This document shows, piece after piece, positions 17,007 to 25,453 of a DNA stretch of 64,000 nt. The translations under genes were made by a program, and so were the position numbers. Below the pieces are notes generated by a model that was not told where the DNA came from, ran no database searches, and saw nothing but the letters and a program-made list of their open reading frames with translations. Within the stretch, counting starts at the first letter, position 1, and every line of letters starts with the position of its first letter. This stretch comes from Pseudomonadota bacterium (GTDB taxonomy: Bacteria; Myxococcota_A; Polyangia; Haliangiales; Haliangiaceae), in assembly GCA_022360315.1 (NCBI GenBank), contig JAKSDA010000191.1:1-64000 (forward strand), in the 5' to 3' direction.

Positions 17007-18503
17007 ATGGCAAGGAACCCAAAATCTCGGTACTCGAACGGCTGGCAACACACGCAGCGGTGCCCTGAGCCGATGCTGGCGGTGCTGGCGGCCGTATTGG
17101 GCTGCGGCGGAGTCACATCGCCCGACAGCCCTCGCGTCGAAAAGCCCAGTTCAGTGCGCGCGCTGGTGGGTGCCACACTTATCGATGGCACCGGAGCGGC
17201 ACCGATTGCCGATGCTGTGGTAGTAATTGACGGTGCGCGGATCGCATGTGCCGGCTCGCGCAGTGCTTGCCCGGTTCCGGGCGAGGCCAAGGCGATAGAC
17301 GTCTCGGGCCATTGGATCACGCCAGGCTTGGTTGATACCCATGTACATTTTTCTCAAACGGCCTGGGTTGATGGGCGACCGGATTTTATCGATGCGCGTG
17401 ATCGCTATCCCTACGACAAGGTCCATGCTGAATTGCGCAGAAATCCGGAGCGCTATTACAGGGCGTTTCTGTGCTCCGGGGTGACCGCCGTATTCGACGT
17501 GGGAGGTTATCCCTGGACCTGGGATCTGCGCCAGGTAGCCGAAAATGACCCTGGCGCGCCTCATATCGCCGCGGCAGGTCCTCTGGTGACTCATGCGGAT
17601 CATCGGCTGATTCGGATACATCCGCCGGCCGAGATGCAGTTCATTGCCCTCACCGACCCTGAGGCCGGTCGCCGTGCCGTGCGCTATTTGCACGCCAATA
17701 GCACTGATGCGGTCAAGATCTGGTTTCTCACGCCAAAGCCAGGGCAAGACGATGCAATCGAGGCCAGGGTGCGAGCAGTCGGCGACGAGGCGGGCAAACT
17801 AGGCGTGCCGCTCATCGTTCACGCAACCTATCTCCGCCTGGCCAAAGTTTCCATCGAAGCCGGGGCAAGCCTCTTGGTCCACGACGTCCGAGATCCAATC
17901 GATGACGCTTTCATCGAGCTGCTCAAGGATCGGGGGACGATCTACACGCCGACTCTGGTGGTTTCATACGGCTACCAGCGCATTCGCGAAGCTGCGGTGA
18001 CCGGCAACGAGCCGGCCATCGACGATCCGCACGGCTGTGTCGATGCCGACACTCTGGCCAAAATTCGAGCTTCGACCACTCTGCGCGGCAAGTTGCGGCA
18101 GCCTGCCGATGGAAAGAGTCTGGAACAAGACATTGCAGTCCGCAGCACGGCCATGACGGAATTGCATAAGGTGATGTACGACAATTTGCGCCGAGTCTAC
18201 GAGTCGGGAGCACTCATCGCAATGGGCACAGATGCGGGCAATCCGGCGACCCTGCACGGACCGTCGGTGTATGCCCAGATGGAGGCCATGCAGGCTGCTG
18301 GCATGCCAGCCATGGCAGTCCTGGTCGCATCGACCCAAAACGGCGCCAAGGCCATGGGCCGAGAAGCCGATTTTGGCACCGTGGCGGCTGGGAAAATTGC
18401 CGACCTTCTGGTTGTGGCCGCCGATCCTGGCGTTGACATCAAAAACATGCGTCAGCTCAAACGAGTATGGCGCGCTGGAGTCGAAATCATCTCACGGCCT
18501 TAG
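17007..18503 (+). CDS. Amidohydrolase-family lipoprotein
   Basis: A 498-residue metal-dependent amidohydrolase (imidazolonepropionase/prolidase-like branch). Metal-site motifs are visible: HVHF after ITPGLVDT, the carbamylatable lysine in DAVKIWF, IVHAT, and GTDAGNP near the C-terminus. A hydrophobic stretch ending in AVLGCGG looks like a lipobox, placing the enzyme in the periplasm anchored by lipid. ATG 17007 gives a 22-residue n-region before the hydrophobic core; the ATG at 17073 gives a conventional short signal, so the true start is uncertain. It lies 33 bp after the PKS on the same strand and may be cotranscribed, but the substrate is unknown. Its TAG stop uses the first base of the adjacent MITE-like element. 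Confidence 0.85.
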   Translation: MARNPKSRYSNGWQHTQRCPEPMLAVLAAVLGCGGVTSPDSPRVEKPSSVRALVGATLIDGTGAAPIADAVVVIDGARIACAGSRSACPVPGEAKAIDVSGHWITPGLVDTHVHFSQTAWVDGRPDFIDARDRYPYDKVHAELRRNPERYYRAFLCSGVTAVFDVGGYPWTWDLRQVAENDPGAPHIAAAGPLVTHADHRLIRIHPPAEMQFIALTDPEAGRRAVRYLHANSTDAVKIWFLTPKPGQDDAIEARVRAVGDEAGKLGVPLIVHATYLRLAKVSIEAGASLLVHDVRDPIDDAFIELLKDRGTIYTPTLVVSYGYQRIREAAVTGNEPAIDDPHGCVDADTLAKIRASTTLRGKLRQPADGKSLEQDIAVRSTAMTELHKVMYDNLRRVYESGALIAMGTDAGNPATLHGPSVYAQMEAMQAAGMPAMAVLVASTQNGAKAMGREADFGTVAAGKIADLLVVAADPGVDIKNMRQLKRVWRAGVEIISRP

Positions 18504-18661
18504 AGCCGGTCCAAAAACTCTCCGCGTCGCCAGAGCGCCGATCCATCACTGCCAGCGGGCTTGCTCGTCGGTCAAATACACCCAGCATTGTCCACTCCTC
18601 GCGGACCCATTGGCGGCGCGCCTCGTCGCTCTGGCTCGGTCCGAGGTTTTTGGACCGGCTC
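18503..18661. mobile_element. MITE-like element, 159 bp, with TTA duplication
   Basis: The ends are inverted: GAGCCGGTCCAAAAAC at 18503-18518 pairs with GTTTTTGGACCGGCTC at 18646-18661, a perfect 16-bp terminal repeat, and weaker complementarity (CCAGAGCG) continues inward. TTA flanks both sides (18500-18502 and 18662-18664), as expected for a 3-bp target duplication. The element carries no coding capacity, so it would depend on a transposase elsewhere. It inserted at the end of the amidohydrolase gene; removing it and one TTA still leaves an in-frame TAA stop, so the insertion was neutral to the protein. Confidence 0.7.
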
Positions 18662-18818
18662 TTAATTGGAGATCCCGGGCTATGCCGAGATAACGGCCGG
18701 TCTGCCGATCCCGACCCCTGATCGGGCAACAGAAGCATCATTCGGATTGGGCCTCGCTATGCCCCACCCACAACGACTTGAGCCGCAGCAGCGTTTCCAT
18801 TCGCGACCGTTTGTTCGA

Positions 18819-19427
18819 TCAAGTCGGCAACAAGCGGGCCCGGAAGAATGTCCCCCAGGAAAACGTCTTGAACATTAGCGGTGGCGAAGGTATCGAACGT
18901 ATCCGCTCCTGGTACTCATCCGAAACCAGTTCGCTGCATAGCAAATCCAGCCAATACACGCCTTCGACTAGTCCATTTTCCAGCCGATGCCATTCCTGCT
19001 GCCAGCTGTAAGGCGTCAATCCGTCGTCCAATCCGTACTCTGCAATGGTCCGTCGGGCATTGAGTTCCCTGTGCAGCATCAATATGGTCTTGAGCAGCTC
19101 GCGCGTTCGCGTCTCCGCATCTTTGCCTCTGAAGTGGCAGGCCAGCACGCTGCCCGACACGACTTGAACAGAGTTCGCAGACGCCTCGGACATGAATGAC
19201 ATCATTATCTCCAGTTCCCTGCGTGCCACCACCACAAAGCCAAACTCCAATCCATGTCCTCGAGACAGGATATTGTCGACGGCAATCGGTCCCAGCTGAT
19301 CGCTTTCGGTGCTGTCATCCACGGCTTGAAATCCCGCGTCGGCCATCATTGAGGCGAACGTATCCAATACAACACGCCGCTCGGCAGTGGCCGGGAGCAA
19401 GAGATGAAATGTGACCAATCTGGACAT
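18819..19427 (-). CDS. Hypothetical protein, candidate immunity/accessory partner
   Basis: A 202-residue soluble protein with no recognised domain, signal peptide or membrane segment. It begins MSRLVTFHLLLPATAERR and contains an alpha/beta-looking first half and a Trp-rich second half (YSWQQEWHRL, GVYWLDLL). The stop codon of the 1,469-residue toxin-like protein is 3 bp upstream of this start, on the same strand, so the two are almost certainly cotranscribed and possibly translationally coupled. In polymorphic toxin loci the gene directly after the toxin C-terminus is usually its immunity protein; that is the leading inference here. A chaperone or adaptor for loading is the alternative. Confidence 0.6.
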   Translation of the reverse strand: MSRLVTFHLLLPATAERRVVLDTFASMMADAGFQAVDDSTESDQLGPIAVDNILSRGHGLEFGFVVVARRELEIMMSFMSEASANSVQVVSGSVLACHFRGKDAETRTRELLKTILMLHRELNARRTIAEYGLDDGLTPYSWQQEWHRLENGLVEGVYWLDLLCSELVSDEYQERIRSIPSPPLMFKTFSWGTFFRARLLPT

Positions 19428-19430
19428 ACG

Positions 19431-22400
19431 TTACTCTTCTGCGAGATCCTCTTCATCGGTGAGGATACTGGTATCGAGACTCTCCTCGACGGTTCCGCCC
19501 AGCTCCTCAACCTCGGCCCTGATCTGCGGGCTCACTTTACCGGCTTCATAGACATAAACCGGCTCCCGGCCGTGCAATCTGGCAATGCGAATCTGTCTGC
19601 GTATGGCTTCTCGCTGATGTGCATTGAGAGTGGTACGGGTCGAAAAGTCTCCGCCCTTTACATCGATCTGTTCCAGTTCGGTCTCGATATCCAGCTCGGT
19701 AGCAGCGCGCTGGCCCGAGCCAACGGTTTCACCTCGCCGCGTCACCTCGCGTCCCAAATGCTGGACTTCTTCTTCGGGGGTCGTTGCGCGACGCTGGCGC
19801 TCGAGTGCAACGGCCAGCTCCTGACGAATGGACAGAGCTTTTGCGGCTGACGTGTGCCTGACATCGTCATGGAGTGCCAGCTGCGCCGAACCGTCGGGTA
19901 ATGCCTGAATTTCAGCTCTGACTCTTCCTGAAATTTGGCCTACTCTCTCGGCCAGCAGCTGCTCATCGACCGGTTCTTCTTCCTGCTCCGCTTCTTCTTG
20001 CCGTGGCCGCAGCTCTGCAATTTTGGCCTCAAATGCGTCGAGTTTGTCTTCGGTGATTTCAATATCGTCTTCCAGCTCGTGCAGGTCTGCGGGACTATCC
20101 TCAAAAGCACGATAGCCCTCCGCTTCTTCGCGTATCGCTAGAATCTCGTGTTCGTGGGGTCTCAGACGAGAATCATTGCGAACCTCAATGAGCGACCTTA
20201 CCGCACGCTCATCCAAACGCTGGACCCGAACTTGCAGCCTCAGCGCTTGTTCTTCATCTGTACCGACCGAGATGGCATTGAATATGAGTGCGAGCAGATC
20301 GGCCAGCTCGAGCTCTTCGCTTTCGATCTCTTCATCCTTCCTGGAAGCACGTTCTTCTATTTCGGCTGCCCCGGAACGCTCTGTTGCCTGTTCGATGAGG
20401 TCATATACTTGCTGTGCGTCCATTTCCGTGGCCGCAGCCATCTGCTGAGCTCGGCCGACGATTGCGTCCCGGCGCTGCGGATCTGTGAAAGCGCTCGTGA
20501 CTATGGCGCTGCTCAAAAAAGTATCCAGATGTTGCTTGGCGCTCTCCACTACGAGACGCGGTTGCCTACCCTGCACCTGGACATAGAGGTGATGGGTCTG
20601 GCCGCCACCTTCAAACCCAACCCTGCGTCCGATCTGTCCATCGTAGGGGCCTTCTGTATCGGTACTCTCTCCTTCTTCACCAGCAATGCCCACAGCGGCC
20701 AAAAGCGCCCTGGCCCGCTCGGCCAAAAAGCCGATGACTCGATCGAGGATGGCCTCGACCCGTTCCTGCAAGCCGCCGATAAAGTCGGCGATTTTTTGCG
20801 GCAGGCCACCCAGACCGAGGTAGTCGGCCAGAAAACCGATAACCGGGGTAATCAACCCGGCCAGGGCCATTTCGATCGCCGTGGCCATGCCGCCGATGTT
20901 GCCGGCAACGATGTCGGCCATGCCGTTGACAATGGTCTCGACCAGGCTGAAAATCCGCGCGGCATTCTCGAAAACCCACTTGAGCACCCGGTAGATGGCC
21001 TCGATGGCCGCTGCAATGGCGCCGACCGGGTTGAACATGGCAATGATGCGGACCGTGACCTGCTTGATCAAGGTCTCGATCAAATAACTCACCGCCATGT
21101 CGATGACCATATCGACCAGGGTTTGCGGGTTGAGCTGCTCCTTGATCATCTCGAAGATGCCCTCGGGGCCCTTCTCGATCAGCACCATGACCAGGCTGAC
21201 CGCTTTTTCGATCAGGGCGACATTTTGCTCGCCGATATGCTTGGCCAGGAGCTTGCGGATGCGCGGCCAGGTGATGCCCATGATCTGCAAAAAGAGCGTG
21301 ATGATGCTCTTGAGCGAGAAGTCGGGCGGAAGCTGCACGCCGACCTGGCCCAGCCCCGAGAACAGCCAGCCCAAAAAGCCGTTGAGCAAATGGGTGCCGA
21401 TGTTGTCGAAGAACTGCTGAAAACCCTGCCCGATCGCGGCCAGCAAGTTGGACGCAAAGCCGAGCGGATCCTCGGCAATATCGGCGACCACCTGCTGGAT
21501 CCGGTCGACCAGAGCCCAAAACGAGGCCGGCGGAATGCCGACCAGCGAGAGCAGGCCGTCGATGATAAAGCGGAGAGGATCTTCGAGAAAGGCCTCCACA
21601 GCTGCTGCGATGCGCCCGACCAGGCCGCCCGCGGCCCGGCGCAGTTCGTGGACTCGCTGGCGGACGTCCTGCACGGCGCCCGAGGCTCGCTCGGCCAGAT
21701 CGCGGTTGAAGTCGTCGCGCACCGAATGGGCCCGCTCCTGCAAGGAGTCGAGCTGGGCATTGACCTGGGCCGCCTCTCCGGCTGCCCAGTCCTGTAGCTC
21801 GGCCGGTAAACTGGCCACAACCGCGTCGATATCGGCCCGGGCCTGCTCGATGATGGCCTCGCAGGTGGCAATCACTGCATTGACATCGCGCGAAATATCG
21901 CGAATCAGCTCGCACACCCCGTCGCCAAACGCCTGTTCGGCGCGGTCGTAGGATTCGACGACAAAATCGGGCAGGCCGGTGAGGTAATCGCCGATCGACA
22001 GAAAAAATCCGCCGACCCCCGAATGGCGCTCTTCGATCCAGTCCTCGACCACCTTGAGCGCGTCCTCAAACTTGCGCGACTCGATGTCGACCCCGGCGGT
22101 CCAGCGCGCCATGGCTGTTTGCGGCAGGGGATCGAGCAGCGCGTTGACCCGCGACTGGGCGTCGGCAAAGATGTCGCGCATGCGCTGGCCGGCCCGGGCG
22201 CGCATTTGCTCTTCGCTGCCGACCATCTGGCCCTGCTGCGCCGACCGCGCGGCAATGGATTGCTGGCGGGACGATGACAGGGCGTCGAGCGCAGCGGCCT
22301 GAAGTTCGGCCATATCGGCCTGGGCCAGGCTCAGAGCCTCCTCTTGCCGGGCAATGACCAGGGCCGGATCTTCGGCTGCCATCTGTTCGAGCTCGTCCTG

Positions 22401-23840
22401 GGCCTGGCGGGCCTCGGCAACCGGACCGCTCTCGATCAGCCGGGCTGGCTCGGTATCCATGCCGGCTTGTTCAATCGAGGCCCGCTGGGCCTCGACATCC
22501 CTGTCCAGGCTCACATCCTCTTCGGGGATGGGATCGGGCGCCGCTCGGCTCGCCGCGATGTCTGGCCCGGCCACATCCGCAGGCGGCTGTTCGTAGGACT
22601 GGGGCTGAGTAGCTGGCTCGCCTGCCGGTGGCTGGTCCATCGCGTCGTACTGGCTCTGGACATTTTCGGCGTCGGCCTCGACCGCATCGTTGAGCTCTCC
22701 ACCGGCCTCCTGGGCCATTTCCTTGGGGTCGGCTTCGACCAGCGATTCCTCGTCGGGCGGCCGCTTGTCGCGAATCACCTGATAAATCCGGTCGCACAAC
22801 TGCTCGATTTCGGGACTGGGTGCCGGGCGCTCGTCCAGCTCGCTGGCCAGCTCGCCCTCGGCCCGGGCCCGGGTCTCGGCCTCGGGCTCGGTGACCGCTG
22901 CGCGGGCATCGCCAACCGTCTGCTCGGCATCGGGCAGAGAGGCTTGACCGGCAGCCGTGGCACCAGCGCTGGCCTGGGCCTGCTGCAACCGGGCCGCAGC
23001 CTCGGGGCCGAGCTCGCTCGGCGGCTCGGGCATGAGCAACAATGACTCGCCGCCACCAGCAGGACCCGCATCGCCGCCAGCAGCAGCGCCGCCGCCAGCA
23101 GCAGCGCCGCCGCCAGCAGCAGCGCCGCCGCCGCCAGCAGCACCACCAGCGCCGCCGCCGCCAGCAGCACCACCAGCGCCGCCGCCGCCAGCAGCACCAC
23201 CTTCGGCTGCTGTGTCCGGTGCTGCACTGCCAGCGCCTCCAGATGGCGCCGGCCCGGCAGCTGAGCCGGCCTGTGCTGGCCCACTGCTCTGTGCTTGCTC
23301 TGGAGTCTCGCCTGTCTCGGTCCCGGTCTGCTCGGCCCCGGCCTCGGCCATGACCTCTTCTTCTTGCTCCTCCACTTGCTCGGTGTCCACTTGCTCGGAC
23401 ACATCCTGTGGCGTGGTCGTGGCGATGTCTGTTTCGGGTGAGGTTGCAGCGTCGGGTTCGGCACCGGCGCCCGGCCCGGTCTCCTCTTTCTGGGCAGACT
23501 CAGCCTGTGACTGCAACCGCGGCTGGTTGGCTGCGGCAATGATGCTTTCATAGGCCGAAGCCGGCCCTGGCGGACCCGACTCCTCGGCCTCGGGACCCCG
23601 CTCCAGGGCACGTCGTGCCCCCTCGTACAAGGCGGCCGGCGATGGCAGGACCTCGGCGTGCTCGCCGGCCTCGGGCCCGGCCGCCCGGGCAGCCTGGGCC
23701 ATGGCTGCGTTGCCCGCTCCCTGCTGGGCAATGCGCAGCTCGCTGGCCGCATCTGGCAAGACCGGCGTCGGCCTCGGGGGCGTTTTTGTCGAGGGAGGGC
23801 GCGCAGTCTGGTCCCGAGGCCGTTTGGAGCGCTTCGTCAT
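19431..23840 (-). CDS. Giant eCIS/polymorphic-toxin-like protein with candidate C-terminal nuclease domain
   Basis: A 1,469-residue protein without signal peptide. Residues 1-420 are disordered and rich in Ala/Gly/Glu/Pro, including GGGGAGGA tandem blocks. A long helical scaffold (about 480-1,080) has MGITWPRIRKLLAKHIGEQN followed by amphipathic/hydrophobic helices, an arrangement I know from large DUF4157-type proteins of extracellular contractile injection system loci; the DUF4157 HExxH itself is absent. A charged coiled region follows. The last about 100 residues carry ATELDIETELEQIDVKGG, resembling the E..D...(D/E)xK core of restriction-endonuclease-fold toxins, then EPVYVYEAGKVSP. It may be a delivered DNA or RNA nuclease. 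AAGGAGG lies five bases before the ATG at 23840. The nuclease call is moderate and the delivery route is inference. Confidence 0.7.
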   Translation of the reverse strand: MTKRSKRPRDQTARPPSTKTPPRPTPVLPDAASELRIAQQGAGNAAMAQAARAAGPEAGEHAEVLPSPAALYEGARRALERGPEAEESGPPGPASAYESIIAAANQPRLQSQAESAQKEETGPGAGAEPDAATSPETDIATTTPQDVSEQVDTEQVEEQEEEVMAEAGAEQTGTETGETPEQAQSSGPAQAGSAAGPAPSGGAGSAAPDTAAEGGAAGGGGAGGAAGGGGAGGAAGGGGAAAGGGAAAGGGAAAGGDAGPAGGGESLLLMPEPPSELGPEAAARLQQAQASAGATAAGQASLPDAEQTVGDARAAVTEPEAETRARAEGELASELDERPAPSPEIEQLCDRIYQVIRDKRPPDEESLVEADPKEMAQEAGGELNDAVEADAENVQSQYDAMDQPPAGEPATQPQSYEQPPADVAGPDIAASRAAPDPIPEEDVSLDRDVEAQRASIEQAGMDTEPARLIESGPVAEARQAQDELEQMAAEDPALVIARQEEALSLAQADMAELQAAALDALSSSRQQSIAARSAQQGQMVGSEEQMRARAGQRMRDIFADAQSRVNALLDPLPQTAMARWTAGVDIESRKFEDALKVVEDWIEERHSGVGGFFLSIGDYLTGLPDFVVESYDRAEQAFGDGVCELIRDISRDVNAVIATCEAIIEQARADIDAVVASLPAELQDWAAGEAAQVNAQLDSLQERAHSVRDDFNRDLAERASGAVQDVRQRVHELRRAAGGLVGRIAAAVEAFLEDPLRFIIDGLLSLVGIPPASFWALVDRIQQVVADIAEDPLGFASNLLAAIGQGFQQFFDNIGTHLLNGFLGWLFSGLGQVGVQLPPDFSLKSIITLFLQIMGITWPRIRKLLAKHIGEQNVALIEKAVSLVMVLIEKGPEGIFEMIKEQLNPQTLVDMVIDMAVSYLIETLIKQVTVRIIAMFNPVGAIAAAIEAIYRVLKWVFENAARIFSLVETIVNGMADIVAGNIGGMATAIEMALAGLITPVIGFLADYLGLGGLPQKIADFIGGLQERVEAILDRVIGFLAERARALLAAVGIAGEEGESTDTEGPYDGQIGRRVGFEGGGQTHHLYVQVQGRQPRLVVESAKQHLDTFLSSAIVTSAFTDPQRRDAIVGRAQQMAAATEMDAQQVYDLIEQATERSGAAEIEERASRKDEEIESEELELADLLALIFNAISVGTDEEQALRLQVRVQRLDERAVRSLIEVRNDSRLRPHEHEILAIREEAEGYRAFEDSPADLHELEDDIEITEDKLDAFEAKIAELRPRQEEAEQEEEPVDEQLLAERVGQISGRVRAEIQALPDGSAQLALHDDVRHTSAAKALSIRQELAVALERQRRATTPEEEVQHLGREVTRRGETVGSGQRAATELDIETELEQIDVKGGDFSTRTTLNAHQREAIRRQIRIARLHGREPVYVYEAGKVSPQIRAEVEELGGTVEESLDTSILTDEEDLAEE
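23060..23212 (-). repeat. Low-complexity GGGGAGGA/GGGAAA coding repeat
   Basis: Tandem GCC/GCA/CAG-type units on the plus strand encode alternating Gly and Ala blocks in the disordered N-terminal part of the giant toxin-like protein. Two period classes appear: a 21-24-nt unit (AGGGG-AGGA) and an 18-nt-type unit (GGGAAA). The repeat is expected to be prone to in-frame length variation. Confidence 0.8.
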
Positions 23841-24233
23841 CTAACCTCCTTGCTCATATCACGTCTTACGTTAGGCCTTGCCGCCGATGAAATTTTGAGC
23901 GTTACCAAGGGACCAGGGCCATCATTATTTCGGAATGTGCATTCTTTTCAACTTGGTGCCTCTGTAGGTGGAGGTCTCCAGGTTTACAAGATTACACGGT
24001 CCCCTATCACACTTATCACGCCTGCGGTCATGCGGCCCAGCCAATACCGCGACGATCTATGACTCCCGGGCGAGCTATGGGGCCAACCCTCTTGCCGACT
24101 CTGGCTGAGTTGCCGTTTCCTCGCGTTGGTTTCGGGACATAATTCCGTCGGTAACGGTGTGGTTGGGCCGGTGGGGTTGACGGGTTTCATTACCCGTGGT
24201 TTCGAGGCATAATTCCGCCCCGAGGAGGATGTG
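23841..24233. other. Divergent intergenic region with a duplicated 20-bp motif
   Basis: 393 bp between the toxin-like gene (minus) and the truncated kinase (plus). GGTTTCGGGACATAATTCCG (24128-24147) and GGTTTCGAGGCATAATTCCG (24198-24217) match at 18 of 20 positions, 70 bp apart, each preceded by TTGCCG or TTGACG. The second copy ends a few bases before the GAGGAGG ribosome-binding site at 24222-24228. This looks like a duplicated regulatory segment. TTG-to-CATAAT spacings of 22 and 25 bp are too long for ordinary sigma70 promoters. Confidence 0.5.
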
Positions 24234-24728
24234 ATGCTCGGCAAGAAACTCGACGGCCGTTACCATGTCTTGTCCAAGCTCGGTTCGGGAGCCATGGGCG
24301 ATGTCTATCTCGTGCAGCACATCCTCCTGCGCCGGCGCGAGGCCCTCAAGATACTGAACAAGCGCCTGGCTGCCACACAGCAGTTCGTGTCGCGATTCAG
24401 ACGCGAAGCGCGCGCCACCAACCGGCTGCATCATCCCAATATCGTATCGCTTTACGACATAGGCCAGCTCCCCGACGGACATTTCTATATCACCACCGAG
24501 TATGCCGAGGGCGAGAACCTGGGAGTGCTGCTCCAGCACACTGGAGCATTGCCTCCGGCCCGCGTCGTCGCGATTCTCGTACAACTTGCCGATGCCGTGG
24601 GCCACGCCCACGAGCGCGGCGTGGTGCATCGCGACATCAAGCCGGACAACATGATCCTCATCGAGCACCGCGGAAAACCGAGCACCGCGGGCTGGACATC
24701 CTGGTCAACAATGCCGGCGTGGCCTTGA
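24234..24728 (+). pseudogene. Ser/Thr protein kinase, truncated after HRDIKPDN
   Basis: The frame encodes the N-lobe and start of the C-lobe of a PknB-type kinase: glycine loop GSGAMGDVYL, Lys39 in ALKIL, the alpha-C region RFRREARA, then HRDIKPDNMILIEHRGKP near residues 139-155. It then breaks off. The DFG metal site, activation loop and remaining C-lobe are absent, and the last 15 residues are an out-of-frame reading of an unrelated reductase fragment. A strong GAGGAGG site precedes ATG 24234, so the stub may still be translated, but it cannot be an active kinase. The breakpoint is a 12-bp direct repeat (24662-24690), pointing to deletion or illegitimate recombination. Confidence 0.85.
24662..24690 (+). 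repeat. 12-bp direct repeat at the kinase/reductase breakpoint
   Basis: CGAGCACCGCGG occurs at 24662-24673 and again at 24679-24690, exactly where kinase homology stops and reductase homology starts. A short direct repeat at a novel junction is the expected scar of slippage or microhomology-mediated rearrangement. Confidence 0.7.
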
Positions 24729-25250
24729 TGGCTTTGATGGGGAAATCGCGCGCACGACGATCTACACCAACCTGGTCGCCACGCTACGCCGCACCGAGGA
24801 GCTCCTGCCGCTGTTGCGACAGGGAGGCCGCGTCGTCATGGTTTCCAGCGGCATGGGCGATCGGGCGACACTGTCCGGACCGCTGAAGTGCCGCTTTCAC
24901 GATGAAACGATGTCGCGCCAAGAGCTCCCCGAGCTGATGACAAAGTTCGTCGACGACGTGGTCGCCGGGCGCCACAGCGAGGAAGGCTGGCCGTCCTCGG
25001 CCTACCGCATGTCGAAGATTCGGTATGACTAAACTGGCCGAGATCATGGCCCGAGATCTCGAACGACAGGGCAATCCGCGCAAAATCCGGATCAACGCCT
25101 CGTGCCCGGGCTGGGTGCACCGATATGGGCGGACCCAATGCCGCGAGATCGGTTGAAGAGGGCGCCGATACGCCAGTCTGGCTCGCCACGCTGCCACAAG
25201 ATGGACCGCAAAGCCTTTTCTTTCGCGACAGAAAGCCAGCTACATGGTAG
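24689..25250 (+). pseudogene. Carbonyl-reductase (CBR1-like) SDR remnant, 5' truncated and frameshifted
   Basis: Reading across frames gives GLDILVNNAGVA, then [99 protein letters not shown], ending in [14 protein letters not shown]. This order matches carbonyl reductase 1-type SDRs, including the signature EGWPSSAYxxSK. Frame changes occur near 24725, 25021 (one extra base) and 25117 (two bases lost). The first about 80 residues with the TGxxxGxG cofactor motif are missing. The active-site Asn, Ser, Tyr and Lys codons are still recognisable, so decay is recent, but no functional product is possible. Confidence 0.85.
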
Positions 25251-25355
25251 CTCGAGACTAGCTTCCTCATTCGAAAACGACTGAGACACCGCAAAAAATT
25301 CTCGCCGTGGCAATGTCGACAACTCCGCACCGACGCGAAACAAATCTCTGAAGGC

Positions 25356-25393
25356 GTCGCAGTTGTCGCAGGTGTCGCACTGTAGTCGCAGGT
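25356..25393. promoter_or_regulatory. Tandem 9-bp repeats upstream of the surface-protein gene
   Basis: GTCGCAGTT, GTCGCAGGT and GTCGCACTG are contiguous (25356-25382), and a fourth copy, GTCGCAGGT, starts two bases later (25385-25393). The array ends about 60 bp before ATG 25454, a plausible location for a multi-site regulator-binding region. Confidence 0.4.
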
Positions 25394-25453
25394 GCGCCGG
25401 ACAAAAACAATCGGTATTCTGCGATCCGCAGTGCAGCGAAACCAAGGGGAGTT

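Noticed and set aside
20148..21797. 549-codon open frame on the plus strand opposite the giant toxin-like gene
   Set aside because: Its translation is Asp/Gln/His/Arg-rich and repetitive, mirrors the antisense of conserved helices, and has no ribosome-binding site or family resemblance. The minus-strand gene has all real signals.
22957..23553. Pro/Ala-rich 198-codon plus-strand frame (APPPAAAPP...)
   Set aside because: It is the antisense of the Gly/Ala-coding repeat; low-complexity repeats keep all frames open.
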